64,000 nucleotides of DNA from Streptomyces tropicalis (GTDB lineage: Bacteria > Actinomycetota > Actinomycetes > Streptomycetales > Streptomycetaceae): positions 111,440 to 175,439 of the forward strand of contig NZ_JARJBB010000013.1 of NCBI RefSeq assembly GCF_029269835.1, in the 5' to 3' direction. Positions 1-9,275 of the stretch are shown here, piece after piece. The notes below the pieces were generated by a model that saw only the letters and a program-made list of their open reading frames with translations, did not search any database and had not been told where the DNA came from. Position 1 is the first letter of the stretch, and each line of letters opens with the position of its first letter. A program made the translations under genes and the position numbers.

Positions 1-1
1 C

Positions 2-2578
2 GTGCTCCAGGGCCGCTACGACGCGCTGCAGAACGCACGGTCCCGGTCGCTGACCGCCGCCGAGGCCTTCGCGCACGCGCCCGGCACCCTCGCCGCGCTC
101 CAGTCGCCGGATCCGACGGCGCGGCTCGGGGCGGCGACCGCGGACGCCCAGCACGGTTCCGGTGTCGACTTCCTCTCCGTGCTGGACCGCAACGGGGTGG
201 TGGTCGCCGACGCGGCTCCGGCCCTGGTCGGCACGAAGGTCGCCGGCGTCGGACGGGCCGCGGCGGGCGAGGCGTTCACCGAGACGTTCCACGGCCGGCC
301 GTCCGACGCGGTGCGGTCGGTGGTGCCGGTGCTGGACGGCAGCCGGCGGGTGGCGGGCATGGTCAGCGCCGGCATCCAGGTGGAGACGGTGGGGCACATG
401 CTCGACTGGCAGCTGCCCGTGGTGCTGGGCTCGGCCGCGCTGGCGCTGGCGCTGGGCACCGCGGGCACGGCCCTGGTCACGCGGCGGCTGCGCCGGCAGA
501 CCCACGGGCTCGGCCCGGCCGAGATGACCCGGATGTACGAGCACCACGACGCGGTGCTGCACGCGGTCCGGGAGGGCGTCCTCATCGTCGGCGGCGACGG
601 CCGCGTCCTGCTCGCCAACGACGAGGCGCGCCGGCTGCTGGGCCTCCCGCGGGACGCCGACCGGCGGCACGTCGCCCGGCTGGGACTGGGCCCGGACATC
701 ACCCGTCTGCTGGAGTCCGACGAGGCCGCGTCCGACGAGGTGGTCCCGGCAGGTGACCGGCTGCTGGCGGTCAGCACCCGGCCCACCGAGCCCTACGGCG
801 GACCGCCGGGGGTGGTCGCCACGTTCCGCGACACCACGGAGCTGCAGGCGCTGTCGGGCCGGGCCGAGGTGGCCCGCAAGCGGCTGACCCTGCTGTACGA
901 GGCGGGTGTCCGGATCGGCACGACGCTCGACGTGCGGCGCACCGCGCAGGAGCTCGCCGACGTGGCGGTGCCCCGGGTCGCCGACTTCGTCACCGTGGAG
1001 CTGCTGGAGTCGGTGCTGCGCGGGGAGGAGCCGACGGGGGCCGTGCAGCGGATGCGGCGCACCGCGGTGCGCGGGAGCGGCGAGGGGCACCCGCTGCAGC
1101 CGGTGGGCGACGTGATCCGGTTCGTCCTGGCGGACACGCCGACGGCGGCGGCGCTGCGGCGGGGCAAGGCCGTGCTGGTGCCGGACCTGCACGAGGCCGA
1201 GGACTGGCGGGCCCAGGACCCGGAGGGTGCGCGGCAGGTGCTGGCGTACGGCATCCACTCGCTGATCACGGTGCCGCTGCAGGCGCGGGGGGTGGTGCTC
1301 GGGGTGGGGAACTTCTGGCGCGGGGCCGGTTCGCCGCGTTTCGAGGAGGAGGACGTCGCGGTCGCCGAGGAGTTGGTGGCGCGGGCCGCGGTGGCGATCG
1401 ACAACGCGCGCCGGTACTCGCGCGAGCACGCGATGGCGGTGACCCTCCAGCGCAGCCTGCTGCCCCGGGACCTGCCCGACCAGGACGCACTGGAGGTGGC
1501 GTGGCGGTACCTGCCGGCGCAGTCGGGGGTGGGCGGCGACTGGTTCGACGTCGTCCCGCTGTCCGGCTTCCGGGTGGCCCTGGTGGTCGGGGACGTGGTG
1601 GGGCACGGACTGCACGCGGCGGTGACGATGGGCCGGCTGCGGACCGCGGTGCTGAACTTCTCGTCGCTGGACCTCCCGCCGGACGAACTGCTCGGCCACC
1701 TCGACGAGATGGTGATGCGGCTGGACACCCAGACGGCGAGCGCGGACGGCGAGCAGTCCCCGGTCACCGGCGCGACCTGCCTGTACGCGATCTACGACCC
1801 GGTGGGCGGGCACTGCACCCTGTCGCGGGCCGGGCACGTCGCCCCGGCCGTGGTGGATCCGCAGGGACGGGTGTCGTTCCCGCAGCTGCCGCTGTCGCCG
1901 CCGCTGGGGGTGGGCGGGCACCCCTTCGAGACGAGCGAGCTGCATCTGCCGGAGGGCAGCCGGCTGGTGCTGTTCACCGACGGCCTGGTCGAGGACCGCC
2001 GGCGGGACATCGACGAGGGGCTGGACCGGCTGCGGACGGCGGTCGCGCTGCGGGACCGGACACCGGAGGAGACCTGCCGGGTGCTGATGGAGCGGATGCT
2101 GCCGGAGCATCCGAGCGACGACGTGGCGCTGCTGGTCGCCCGGACGCGGCTGCTGGACCCGTCCCGGGTCGCGGTCTGGGACGTGCCGTCCGACGCGCGG
2201 GAGGTGTCGCGGGTGCGCACCGAGGTGAGCCGCCGGCTGGCCGACTGGGGGCTGGAGGCGGAGTCGTTCGCGACCGAGCTGATCCTCAGCGAGCTGCTCA
2301 CCAACGCGATCCGCTACGGCGCACCGCCGGTCCGGGTACGGATCCTGCTGGGCAGGACCCTGGTGTGCGAGGTGGCGGACGGCAGCAACACCTCGCCCCG
2401 GCTGCGCAGGGCGGCGTCCACCGACGAGGGGGGCCGCGGCCTGTTCCTGGTCTCGCAGTTCGCGGACCGCTGGGGCACGCGGTACGAGGCCGACGGGAAG
2501 GTCATCTGGGCGGAGCAGACCCGCGGCACGGTACCGGAGCCCGCGGCGGCGGCGCTTCTCGACGCGCCCGCCCTGTGA
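2..2578 (+). CDS. Multidomain sensor phosphatase (Cache-TM-PAS-GAF-SpoIIE-HATPase), 5' truncated
   Basis: The frame is open from the first bases of the window, so the true start, and probably an N-terminal membrane segment, lies upstream. In order: an extracellular Cache-like sensor (about residues 1-135 of the visible part), one membrane helix (138-160), PAS (180-285), GAF (290-470), a SpoIIE/PP2C serine phosphatase (490-710) with the metal-site motif GGDWFDVVPL near 509, and a C-terminal HATPase domain with SELLTNAIRYG near 762. Known family role: such proteins dephosphorylate STAS anti-anti-sigma factors while the RsbW-like HATPase can act as kinase/anti-sigma. The signal sensed is unknown. 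It is one of five SpoIIE phosphatases in the window. Confidence 0.9.
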   Translation: MLQGRYDALQNARSRSLTAAEAFAHAPGTLAALQSPDPTARLGAATADAQHGSGVDFLSVLDRNGVVVADAAPALVGTKVAGVGRAAAGEAFTETFHGRPSDAVRSVVPVLDGSRRVAGMVSAGIQVETVGHMLDWQLPVVLGSAALALALGTAGTALVTRRLRRQTHGLGPAEMTRMYEHHDAVLHAVREGVLIVGGDGRVLLANDEARRLLGLPRDADRRHVARLGLGPDITRLLESDEAASDEVVPAGDRLLAVSTRPTEPYGGPPGVVATFRDTTELQALSGRAEVARKRLTLLYEAGVRIGTTLDVRRTAQELADVAVPRVADFVTVELLESVLRGEEPTGAVQRMRRTAVRGSGEGHPLQPVGDVIRFVLADTPTAAALRRGKAVLVPDLHEAEDWRAQDPEGARQVLAYGIHSLITVPLQARGVVLGVGNFWRGAGSPRFEEEDVAVAEELVARAAVAIDNARRYSREHAMAVTLQRSLLPRDLPDQDALEVAWRYLPAQSGVGGDWFDVVPLSGFRVALVVGDVVGHGLHAAVTMGRLRTAVLNFSSLDLPPDELLGHLDEMVMRLDTQTASADGEQSPVTGATCLYAIYDPVGGHCTLSRAGHVAPAVVDPQGRVSFPQLPLSPPLGVGGHPFETSELHLPEGSRLVLFTDGLVEDRRRDIDEGLDRLRTAVALRDRTPEETCRVLMERMLPEHPSDDVALLVARTRLLDPSRVAVWDVPSDAREVSRVRTEVSRRLADWGLEAESFATELILSELLTNAIRYGAPPVRVRILLGRTLVCEVADGSNTSPRLRRAASTDEGGRGLFLVSQFADRWGTRYEADGKVIWAEQTRGTVPEPAAAALLDAPAL

Positions 2579-2729
2579 CGGCCGGGCCCGCGGCCCGGCG
2601 GCCCGCGGCGGGGCGGGCCGATCCGGGTGCGCGGCCGTCCGGCGGAACGTACGGTGGCGTCCGGGCGCCCGGTCGCGGGCGGGGCCGGGCCCGTGGGTCG
2701 TCCAGGAGGGTCGCCGGAGGGAGGCGCGC

Positions 2730-3533
2730 ATGGCCGGCAGCAGCGCCGAGTCATTGCCCCGCAGGACGTACGAGAAGGAACTGCTGCGCCTGCAGACGGA
2801 GTTGGTGAAGCTCCAGGAGTGGGTGCGGGTGACGGGCGCGCGGCTGGTCGTGGTCTTCGAGGGGCGGGACGCGGCGGGCAAGGGCGGCACCATCAAGCGG
2901 GTGACCGAGCATCTCAACCCGCGGGTGGCGCGGATCGCGGCGCTGCCGAAGCCGACCGAGCGCGAGCGCACGCAGTGGTACTTCCAGCGGTACGTCGAGC
3001 AGTTGCCGGCGGGCGGCGAGATCGTGCTGTTCGACCGGTCCTGGTACAACCGGGCCGGTGTCGAGCGCGTGATGGGGTTCTGCACCCCGGAGGAGCACCA
3101 GCGGTTTTTGCGCCAGTGCCCGATCTTCGAGCGGATGCTGGTGGAGGACGGGATCCTGCTGCGCAAGTACTGGTTCTCGGTCAGCGACGCCGTGCAGCAG
3201 GAGCGCTTCCGGCGCCGGCTGGAGGATCCGGTGCGGCGGTGGAAGCTGTCGCCGATGGACCTGGAGTCCCTCACCCGCTGGGAGGCGTACTCGCGGGCCA
3301 AGGACGAGATGCTGGTGCACACCGACGTGTCCGAGGCGCCGTGGTACGTGGTGGAGAGCGACGACAAGCGCCGGGCGCGGCTGAACATGATCGCCCACCT
3401 GCTGAGCACCGTGCCCTACCAGGAGGTGGAGCCGCCGGTGCTGGAGCTGCCGCGGCGCCCGCGGTCCACCGGCTACGAGCGTCCGCCGCGCGATCTGCAG
3501 ACCTACGTGCCCGATCACGCGGCGAGCCTGTGA
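2730..3533 (+). CDS. ppk2: Polyphosphate kinase 2 (PPK2 family)
   Basis: 267 residues, the usual length of a one-domain PPK2. Walker A GRDAAGKGGTIKR lies at about 45-57, and the Walker B/lid signature FDRSWYNRAGVE at 101-112. The family transfers phosphate between polyphosphate and nucleoside di- or monophosphates in the cytoplasm; the direction and nucleotide preference cannot be read from the sequence. The ATG is preceded by a GGAGGGAGG-like ribosome site. It stands between a sensor phosphatase and a USP gene, which suits a role in energy stress, but no DosR-like box is visible upstream. Confidence 0.92.
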   Translation: MAGSSAESLPRRTYEKELLRLQTELVKLQEWVRVTGARLVVVFEGRDAAGKGGTIKRVTEHLNPRVARIAALPKPTERERTQWYFQRYVEQLPAGGEIVLFDRSWYNRAGVERVMGFCTPEEHQRFLRQCPIFERMLVEDGILLRKYWFSVSDAVQQERFRRRLEDPVRRWKLSPMDLESLTRWEAYSRAKDEMLVHTDVSEAPWYVVESDDKRRARLNMIAHLLSTVPYQEVEPPVLELPRRPRSTGYERPPRDLQTYVPDHAASL

Positions 3534-3637
3534 CGGACGATCGCGGGAACCCGCCCGGGACCCGCGGCCGCTCCTCGGCGCCCCGGCCGTCGACGGCGTC
3601 CCTCGCCCGGGCACCCGTCCGGCGGCCGGTGCCCGGC

Positions 3638-4516
3638 CTACGACGGCTCGGGGACCACGGCGACCGGGCAGGCCGCGTGATGCAGCACCGCGTGGGTCAC
3701 ACGGCCGAGCCGGGGGCCGACGTGACCGGTGGGCCGGCGCGCGCCGACGACGAGCAGGTCGGACGTCTCGGCGACGGCGAGCAGCGCCCGGCGCGCCGGC
3801 CCCCGCACCGTGCGCGGCTCCGTCTTCACCTCGGGCGGGACGTCCCGCAGGGCGGCCTCCAGGGCCGCGGCGGCCCGCTCCTCGTGCGACCGTTCCGGCT
3901 CACCGGTGCCCGGCGGCCGGCCGGGGGTCTCGTGCGGGCCGCCCCGCCAGGCCCGTACGGCCACCAGCGGGACACCGCGCAGCCGTGCCTCCGCGGCGGC
4001 GAAGCGCACCGCTGAGCCGGAGGCGTCCGCGACGCCGACGGCGATCCGGGCGTGCGGTGCCGGGGGGAGGCCGCCGCCGTCGTGCGGGCCGGGCAGCACG
4101 ATCACCGGGCACGGGGCGTGCGCGGCGACGAACAGGGCCACCGAGCCCGGCAGCAGTCCGGTGATCCCGCCGTGCCCGGGGCCGCCGACGACCACCGCGG
4201 CGGCGGTGCGGGCCGCCTGCACCAGGAAGTACTCCGGCTCCTCGGCCGGCGCCTCGGCGGTCACGCTCAGCCCGGGCCGGCGGGCGCAGGCCCGCCGGCC
4301 GGCGGCGTCGACGAGGCGCTGGGCGCACTCCTGACCGGAGGGGCGGCCGAGGTCGCGGGCGAGGAGGGGGAGGTCGTACGGCTCCCAGAGCGAGGCGTAC
4401 ACGAGCCGGAGCGGGGCGCCGCGCAGCGCGGCCTCGTCGGCCGCCCAGTCGACGGCGCGCAGGCTGGGCACGGAGCCGTCGACGCCCACGACGAGCGGGA
4501 GGTCCGTCGTCCTCAC
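3638..4516 (-). CDS. Universal stress protein, tandem UspA domains
   Basis: 292 residues with two UspA domains. The first opens with LVVGVDGSVPSLRAVDWA and carries the nucleotide-binding GPGHGGITGLLPGS motif. The second opens with RIAVGVADASGSAVRFA, and its final loop is degenerate, so ATP binding there is doubtful. I chose GTG at 4516 because it begins the conserved strand and overlaps the stop of a 12-codon upstream reading frame as GTGA; no good ribosome site lies directly before it. DosR-regulon USPs of mycobacteria have the same two-domain form. A degenerate copy of the DosR-like box lies about 190 bp upstream. Confidence 0.85.
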   Translation of the reverse strand: MRTTDLPLVVGVDGSVPSLRAVDWAADEAALRGAPLRLVYASLWEPYDLPLLARDLGRPSGQECAQRLVDAAGRRACARRPGLSVTAEAPAEEPEYFLVQAARTAAAVVVGGPGHGGITGLLPGSVALFVAAHAPCPVIVLPGPHDGGGLPPAPHARIAVGVADASGSAVRFAAAEARLRGVPLVAVRAWRGGPHETPGRPPGTGEPERSHEERAAAALEAALRDVPPEVKTEPRTVRGPARRALLAVAETSDLLVVGARRPTGHVGPRLGRVTHAVLHHAACPVAVVPEPS

Positions 4517-4551
4517 CGGCCCGGGTCCCGTGCGGGCGTGCGGTGCACCAT
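4513..4551 (-). CDS. Putative 12-residue leader peptide coupled to the USP gene
   Basis: ATG at 4551 follows a strong GAGGAGGAG ribosome site. The frame reads MVHRTPARDPGR and stops at a TGA (4515-4513) that overlaps the USP start codon as GTGA. The USP gene lacks its own good ribosome site, so translation by coupling or reinitiation is plausible. There is no homology evidence for such a short peptide; the alternative is that the strong site is fortuitous. Confidence 0.4.
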   Translation of the reverse strand: MVHRTPARDPGR

Positions 4552-4884
4552 GGCTCCTCCTCGGGCGGGTTCGCCGCGGCGCGGTCGCGCGGAGCGCCGC
4601 TCCTGCGGCGGGTGGTCCGCTTCGAGCATGGCGCGCGGGGCACGTGCGGGGCAGGGGCCGCTGGTCCCCGGTGCGGGCCGGTCGACCCGGCCGCGGCCGA
4701 ACGGAGGGCCGTTCGGGGCACGGGGGCGGCCCCCGGGGACCGGTGGTGTCCGCGGCCGGTCGCGGCCGGTGCCATATGCGCCACGCTTCGGCCACCGCTC
4801 GGACAGTACGCAACATGCCGGTGCAGAGGACGTCCGGGTGCGCTGAAATGACCGGAATCGTCTCAGGAGGGGGCCAGGAGGGAC
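4517..4884. promoter_or_regulatory. Divergent intergenic region with a degenerate inverted element
   Basis: 368 bp between a USP gene (minus) and a sensor phosphatase (plus), with the leader frame at its left edge. Positions 4694-4719 hold two inverted copies of CCGAACGG; the 14-mer GGGCCGTTCGGGGC (4706-4719) keeps one perfect half-site of the DosR-like box described at 7157. I see no convincing -35/-10 pair. Confidence 0.3.
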
Positions 4885-6837
4885 ATGAGTGTATTTGTGG
4901 GCGAGCCGACACGGTCGGCGCACATCCCGCCCGCCGAACGGTGCGGCTGCGGCACACGGAGGGGGGACATGGGGCCGCTCGCCGCGGAGGAGAGGTTCCG
5001 CGGCCTGCTGGAGGCGGCTCCGGACGCCATGGTCATCGTGGACGACACCGGAACGATCCGGCTGGTGAACGCCCAGACGGAGGCCCTCTTCGGCTACGGC
5101 CGCGAGGAACTCCTGGGCCGCCCGGTGGAGTTGCTCGTGCCGAACCGCTTCCGGGCCCAGCACACCCGGCACCGCGGCGGGTACTCGGCCAACGGGCAGG
5201 TGCGCCCCATGGGCGCGGGCCTCGAACTGCACGGGCTGCGCAAGAACGGCACGGAGTTCCCCGTCGAGATCAGCCTCAGCCCGCTGGAGACCGCGGACGG
5301 GCTGCTCGTGTCCGCCGCCGTGCGGGACGTCAGCGACCGCAAGGCCGCCGAGGCCCGGATCAACGAGCTCGCCGCGCTCGTCGAGTCCTCTCAGGACGCC
5401 ATCCTCGCCAAGACCCTCGACGGCTACATCACCTACTGGAACGCCGCCGCGGCCCGCCTGTACGGGTACACCGCCGAGGAGGCCATCGGCCGGCACGTGT
5501 CCCTGCTCGCCCCCGACGAGCTGCAGGACGAGGTCAGCGGCCTGCTGAAGCGGCTGCGGCACGGCGAGAAGGTCGAGCACTTCGAGACGCTGCGGGTCAC
5601 GCGGGACGGCTCGCTCCTGGACGTCGACGTGACCCTGTGGCCCACCCGGGACCCCCGGGGCCGGGTCGTCGGCGCGTGCGCCATCGTCCGGGACATCAGC
5701 GACCGCAAGCGCGCGGAGGCCGAGCTGACAGCCCTGCTCGAGCAGCAGCGGCACATCGCCCTCACCCTCCAGCGCAGCCTCATGGGGACCCCGCCCGCAC
5801 TGCCCGGCCTGGCCACCGCGAGCCGCTACCGGCCCGCCACCCAGGGCGCGGGCGTCGGCGGCGACTGGTTCGACCTGATCCCGCTGGGCGCGGGCCGGGT
5901 CGGGGTGCTGATCGGCGACGTGATGGGCCGAGGCCTGGAGGCCGCCGCCGTCATGGGCCAGCTGCGCTCGGCCGCGCACGCCCTCGCCAAGACCGGGATG
6001 CAGCCGCGCCAGCTGATGCAGGCCCTGGACACCGTGGTCGCCGACCTGGACGTGCCCGACCAGCTCGTCACCTGCTGCTACCTGGTCGTCGCCCCGGACG
6101 CGGGCAATGTCACCGTGTGCTCCGCCGGCCATCTGCCGACCCTGGTCGTCGGCCCGCAGCGGGGCGTCACCACCCTGTCCGCCCCGGTCAACGCCCCGCT
6201 CGGCGTGGGCAACGTGCTCTACGAGCAGTCCTGTGCGGACATCGCCCCCGGCTCGACGCTCGTCCTGTACACGGACGGGCTGATCGAGACCCCGGGCAGC
6301 GACATCGAGGCCCGCCTGCACGAACTCACCGCGGTGCTCGACCGGTTCTTCACCGGGAGCGCCGCGCTCGAGGCGGCCGCCGACCACGTGCTGTGCACGC
6401 TGCTGCCCGACAGCGAGAGCCACAACGACGACGTCACCCTGCTGTTCGCCCAGCTCCCGGCAGCCCCTCTGGCCGCCCTCACCACGGAACTCACCGCCGC
6501 GCCGGCGTCGGTGCGCGAGGGGCGCGCCTTCATGGACCGGACGCTGGACGCGTGGGAGTGCAGGCGGTCCACGGACGACGCGCTGCTCCTGCTGTCGGAG
6601 ACGCTCACGAACGCCGTGCAGCACGCGGAGGGCCCGATCGGGCTGCGCCTGTGCCGCACCGCCACGGATCTCACCGTCGAGGTCAGCGACCGCAGCCCGC
6701 ACCTGCCGCAGCCCCGCCTCGCGGCCGAGGACGAGGAGTCGGGCCGCGGTCTGCTCCTGGTCCGCACCCTCGCCGACAGCTGGGGCGTGCGGCCCACGGA
6801 CGAGGGCAAGACGACGTGGTTCACGCTCAAAATGTGA
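4885..6837 (+). CDS. PAS-PAS-SpoIIE-HATPase sensor phosphatase
   Basis: 650 residues, soluble, with no membrane segment. Two PAS domains (about 35-150 and 155-280; both end in a DISDRK/DVSDRK-type signature) precede a linker helix, a SpoIIE/PP2C phosphatase (about 300-525; GVGGDWFDLIPL and IGDVMGRG), and an RsbW-like HATPase (about 540-645; SETLTNAVQHA and GRGLLLVRTLAD). The first ATG has an AGGAGGG ribosome site 2 bases away; a second in-frame ATG at 4969, after GGAGGGGGGAC, is an equally good start and would leave the domains intact. Expected role: sensing a cytoplasmic redox, light or ligand cue and resetting STAS antagonists. The ligand is unknown. Confidence 0.9.
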   Translation: MSVFVGEPTRSAHIPPAERCGCGTRRGDMGPLAAEERFRGLLEAAPDAMVIVDDTGTIRLVNAQTEALFGYGREELLGRPVELLVPNRFRAQHTRHRGGYSANGQVRPMGAGLELHGLRKNGTEFPVEISLSPLETADGLLVSAAVRDVSDRKAAEARINELAALVESSQDAILAKTLDGYITYWNAAAARLYGYTAEEAIGRHVSLLAPDELQDEVSGLLKRLRHGEKVEHFETLRVTRDGSLLDVDVTLWPTRDPRGRVVGACAIVRDISDRKRAEAELTALLEQQRHIALTLQRSLMGTPPALPGLATASRYRPATQGAGVGGDWFDLIPLGAGRVGVLIGDVMGRGLEAAAVMGQLRSAAHALAKTGMQPRQLMQALDTVVADLDVPDQLVTCCYLVVAPDAGNVTVCSAGHLPTLVVGPQRGVTTLSAPVNAPLGVGNVLYEQSCADIAPGSTLVLYTDGLIETPGSDIEARLHELTAVLDRFFTGSAALEAAADHVLCTLLPDSESHNDDVTLLFAQLPAAPLAALTTELTAAPASVREGRAFMDRTLDAWECRRSTDDALLLLSETLTNAVQHAEGPIGLRLCRTATDLTVEVSDRSPHLPQPRLAAEDEESGRGLLLVRTLADSWGVRPTDEGKTTWFTLKM

Positions 6838-7156
6838 CGAACACCGCCTGGACCGCCTGGAGGTGACACCTCGTCACCTGCGTTCGCGGGGGGCTGCGCG
6901 CCGGCGCTCCGGCGGCGCGGAGGTCCCACGGACGCGGGGGCGGGGCCGGCCGCGGGTCCCGCCCCCTCCCAGGAGCCGCCGTGGCGGCGGGCGCCGGTCC
7001 CCACACCGGCGCCGGCCCGTGAGCCGCGTCCCGCTCCGTCCGTCGCGGCCGCGGGGCGACGGCGGGCGGCCCGGTCCGGTCACGGGAGGGCCCGGTCCGC
7101 CCGGCGTCTCACGGGCACGGCGTCCATGGTCGGGCCCTCGGCCCGGTCCCGAGGAG

Positions 7157-7170
7157 GGGCCGAACGGCCC
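7157..7170. promoter_or_regulatory. DosR/OsdR-like box A
   Basis: GGGCCGAACGGCCC is a perfect palindrome of 6-bp half-sites around AA, with the GGG-N8-CCC spacing of the mycobacterial DosR box GGGACTWWAGTCCC. It lies 179 bp upstream of the pncB start and 23 bp from box B, centre to centre. Binding is inferred, not shown. Confidence 0.5.
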
Positions 7171-7179
7171 GCGGGCACG

Positions 7180-7193
7180 GGGCCGACCGTCCC
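7180..7193. promoter_or_regulatory. DosR/OsdR-like box B
   Basis: GGGCCGACCGTCCC matches the pattern GGGnCS-NN-SGnCCC at every fixed position and sits two helical turns from box A. Tandem sites at about this distance are usual at mycobacterial DosR promoters. Confidence 0.5.
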
Positions 7194-7348
7194 CGCCGCC
7201 GTGCCGGAGTGCCCGGTGCGTCCCGACCGGTCGCCGCCCCGCCGCCGTGGGCCGGTCGGCCCTTCCGGCCCGCGCCGGGCCCCGGAAGGCTGGGGTCAGG
7301 CCCAGGAACCGGGGACCGTCCCGGCGGGGCCGGGCGGGGTGAGGTGCC

Positions 7349-8755
7349 ATGTCCGACGTGACGACCACGGATCTGTACGAGGTCACCATGGCCCTGTCCT
7401 ACCTGCGGGAGGGCATGGACCGGCCCGCCACCTTCAGCCTCTTCGTACGGGACCTGCCGGACGAGCGCGGCTTCCTGGTGAGCGCCGGGCTGGAGGCCGC
7501 CCTCGACTTCCTGGAGGGCTTCCGCGTCTCCCCGGGCGACGTCCGCGACTTCGCGGCGGCGCTGGGCCGCCCGGCCGCCGACCTCGGCGCGCTGGAAGGG
7601 CTGCGGTTCACCGGCGAGGTGCGGGCCGTCCCCGAGGGGCGGGCGGTGTTCGCGGGCGAGCCGCTGCTGGAGGTCACCGCCCCGCTGCCGGAGGCGCAAA
7701 TGGTGGAGACGTTCCTGCTCAATCAGGTCAGCCACCAGACGGCCGTCGCCGCCAAGGCCGCCCGCTGCGTGCTGGCGTCGCGCGGCCGCCCCGTCGTCGA
7801 CTTCTCGCTGCGGCGCACGCACGGCCGCGACGCCGGCCTGCAGGCCGCCCGGGTGAGTGCCCTCGCCGGGTTCGCCGGCACCAGCGACGTCGCCGCGGCG
7901 GTCCGCTGGGCGCTGCCCGCCTCGGGCACGATGGCGCACTCGTACGTCGAGGCGTTCCCCGACGAGGAGAGCGCCTTCCGGGCCTTCGCCCGCGCCCATC
8001 CGGGTCCGGTCACCTTCCTCGTCGACACCTACGACACGCTGCGCGGCACCGCCACGGCGGCCCGGGTGCTGCGGGACCTCGGCCCGCCGGCGGGCTCCGG
8101 CGTCCGCCTGGACAGCGGCGATCTCGGCGCGCTGGCGCGCGGGGCCCGTCAGGTGCTGGACGCGCAGGGCCTCACGCAGGTCCGGATCATCGCCAGCGGC
8201 GGTCTCGACGAGTACCGCGTGGACGACCTCGTCCGCTCGGGGGCGCCGATCGACGTGTTCGCGGTCGGGACGCGCGTGGGCACCGCGGCGGACGCGCCCT
8301 ACCTGGACTCGGCCTACAAGCTCGTGGAGTACGACGGGAACCCGGTGATGAAGCTGTCGTCGGCGAAGGCCACGGCGCCCGGACGCAAGCAGGTCCACCG
8401 CCGTCCCGGGCAGCCCGACCTGGTCGCGCTCCGGGACGAGCCGGCGCCCCCGGACACGGAGCCGCTGCTGCGGACCGTGATGCGCGCCGGGCGGCGGGTG
8501 GGCCCGCCCGACACCCTCGCCGCGGCGCGCGCCCGGCTGCGTGCCGACCTGGGCGCGCTGCCCGGGGCCGCGCTGCGGATCCGCGGGCCGCGGCCGCCGC
8601 GGCCCGGCGTGTCGCGCGGGCTGGCCCGCGCCACCGCGGCGCTCGGGGAGCGACTGCGGGCCCGGTACGGGCCTGTCCCGGCAGGTCCGGGCGCGGGGGC
8701 GGCGACGGGTTCCCCGGCTGGCACAGTCCCGTCCGGGCGGGCAGCGTGGACGTAG
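7349..8755 (+). CDS. pncB: Nicotinate phosphoribosyltransferase
   Basis: 468 residues, slightly longer than the usual 430-450 because of an Ala/Arg/Pro-rich tail. It makes nicotinate mononucleotide from nicotinate, PRPP and ATP in NAD salvage. Visible signatures: the N-terminal TDLYEVTMALSYL, the catalytic-loop His of SGTMAHSYVEAF (about His197), VDTYDTL, RLDSGDLG and the phosphate-binding IIASGGLDEY and FAVGTRVGT. ATG at 7349 follows GGTGAGG. Mycobacterium tuberculosis carries a second copy, pncB2, inside its DosR regulon; the two DosR-like boxes upstream make this a likely counterpart. A USP gene follows after 46 bp. Confidence 0.92.
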   Translation: MSDVTTTDLYEVTMALSYLREGMDRPATFSLFVRDLPDERGFLVSAGLEAALDFLEGFRVSPGDVRDFAAALGRPAADLGALEGLRFTGEVRAVPEGRAVFAGEPLLEVTAPLPEAQMVETFLLNQVSHQTAVAAKAARCVLASRGRPVVDFSLRRTHGRDAGLQAARVSALAGFAGTSDVAAAVRWALPASGTMAHSYVEAFPDEESAFRAFARAHPGPVTFLVDTYDTLRGTATAARVLRDLGPPAGSGVRLDSGDLGALARGARQVLDAQGLTQVRIIASGGLDEYRVDDLVRSGAPIDVFAVGTRVGTAADAPYLDSAYKLVEYDGNPVMKLSSAKATAPGRKQVHRRPGQPDLVALRDEPAPPDTEPLLRTVMRAGRRVGPPDTLAAARARLRADLGALPGAALRIRGPRPPRPGVSRGLARATAALGERLRARYGPVPAGPGAGAATGSPAGTVPSGRAAWT

Positions 8756-8801
8756 GGACCTCGACGGATTCAAGAGGCAGCGACTGCTGAGTGAGGTGGC
8801 C

Positions 8802-9254
8802 ATGGAACCCACGGAACCGCGGGCACGGGTGGTGGTGGGTGTGGACGGTTCGCCGTCCTCGTACGCCGCGCTGCGCTGGGCGGCGCGGTACGCGCGGCAG
8901 GTCGGCGCGGTGGTGGAGGCGATCCACGTCTGGGACACGCCCTCGGCGATCGGCTGGAGCGGGCCCGCGATCGATCCCGACTTCGACCTGGAGCAGGCCC
9001 GGCAGCGCTTCGCCGACGAACTGCGCGCCGTCTACTCCGACGAGCATCCGTCCGGGGTCGAGGAGCATCTCGTGGAGGGTGACCCGTCGGAGGTGCTGAT
9101 CCGGGCGTCGGACGGCGCGGACCTGGTCGTCGTCGGCAGCCGCGGGCGCGGCGGTTTCGCCCGCGCGATGCTGGGGTCGGTCAGCCAGCGCTGCGCCCAG
9201 CACGCGGCCTGCCCGGTCGTCGTGGTCCGCCAGGACCACGAGCAGGCGCACTGA
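8802..9254 (+). CDS. Universal stress protein, single UspA domain
   Basis: 150 residues, one complete UspA domain. The strand-1 motif VVVGVDGSPSSYAALRWA and the ATP-binding VVGSRGRGGFARAMLGSVS (G-x2-G-x9-GS) are intact, so nucleotide binding is likely. The function beyond stress survival is unknown. ATG at 8802 follows a GAGTGAGG ribosome site and lies 46 bp after pncB, so the two may be cotranscribed and share the boxes upstream of pncB. Confidence 0.9.
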   Translation: MEPTEPRARVVVGVDGSPSSYAALRWAARYARQVGAVVEAIHVWDTPSAIGWSGPAIDPDFDLEQARQRFADELRAVYSDEHPSGVEEHLVEGDPSEVLIRASDGADLVVVGSRGRGGFARAMLGSVSQRCAQHAACPVVVVRQDHEQAH

Positions 9255-9275
9255 GCGCCGGCGTCGTACCGGCCC

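Larger units (their letters stand above)
6838..7348. promoter_or_regulatory. 511-bp upstream region of the nicotinate phosphoribosyltransferase gene
   Basis: No coding frame here looks real. A 7-bp inverted repeat AGGTGAC/GTCACCT (6861-6879) follows the phosphatase stop and may be a weak terminator or operator. The region carries two DosR-like boxes (7157-7170 and 7180-7193), listed separately. The remainder is low-complexity G+C. Confidence 0.5.

Noticed and set aside
4513..6702. A 729-codon open frame on the minus strand opposite the PAS-PAS-SpoIIE gene
   Set aside because: It is antisense to a protein with complete conserved domains, its composition is Gly/Arg/Gln-rich without domains, and high GC makes long shadow frames common.
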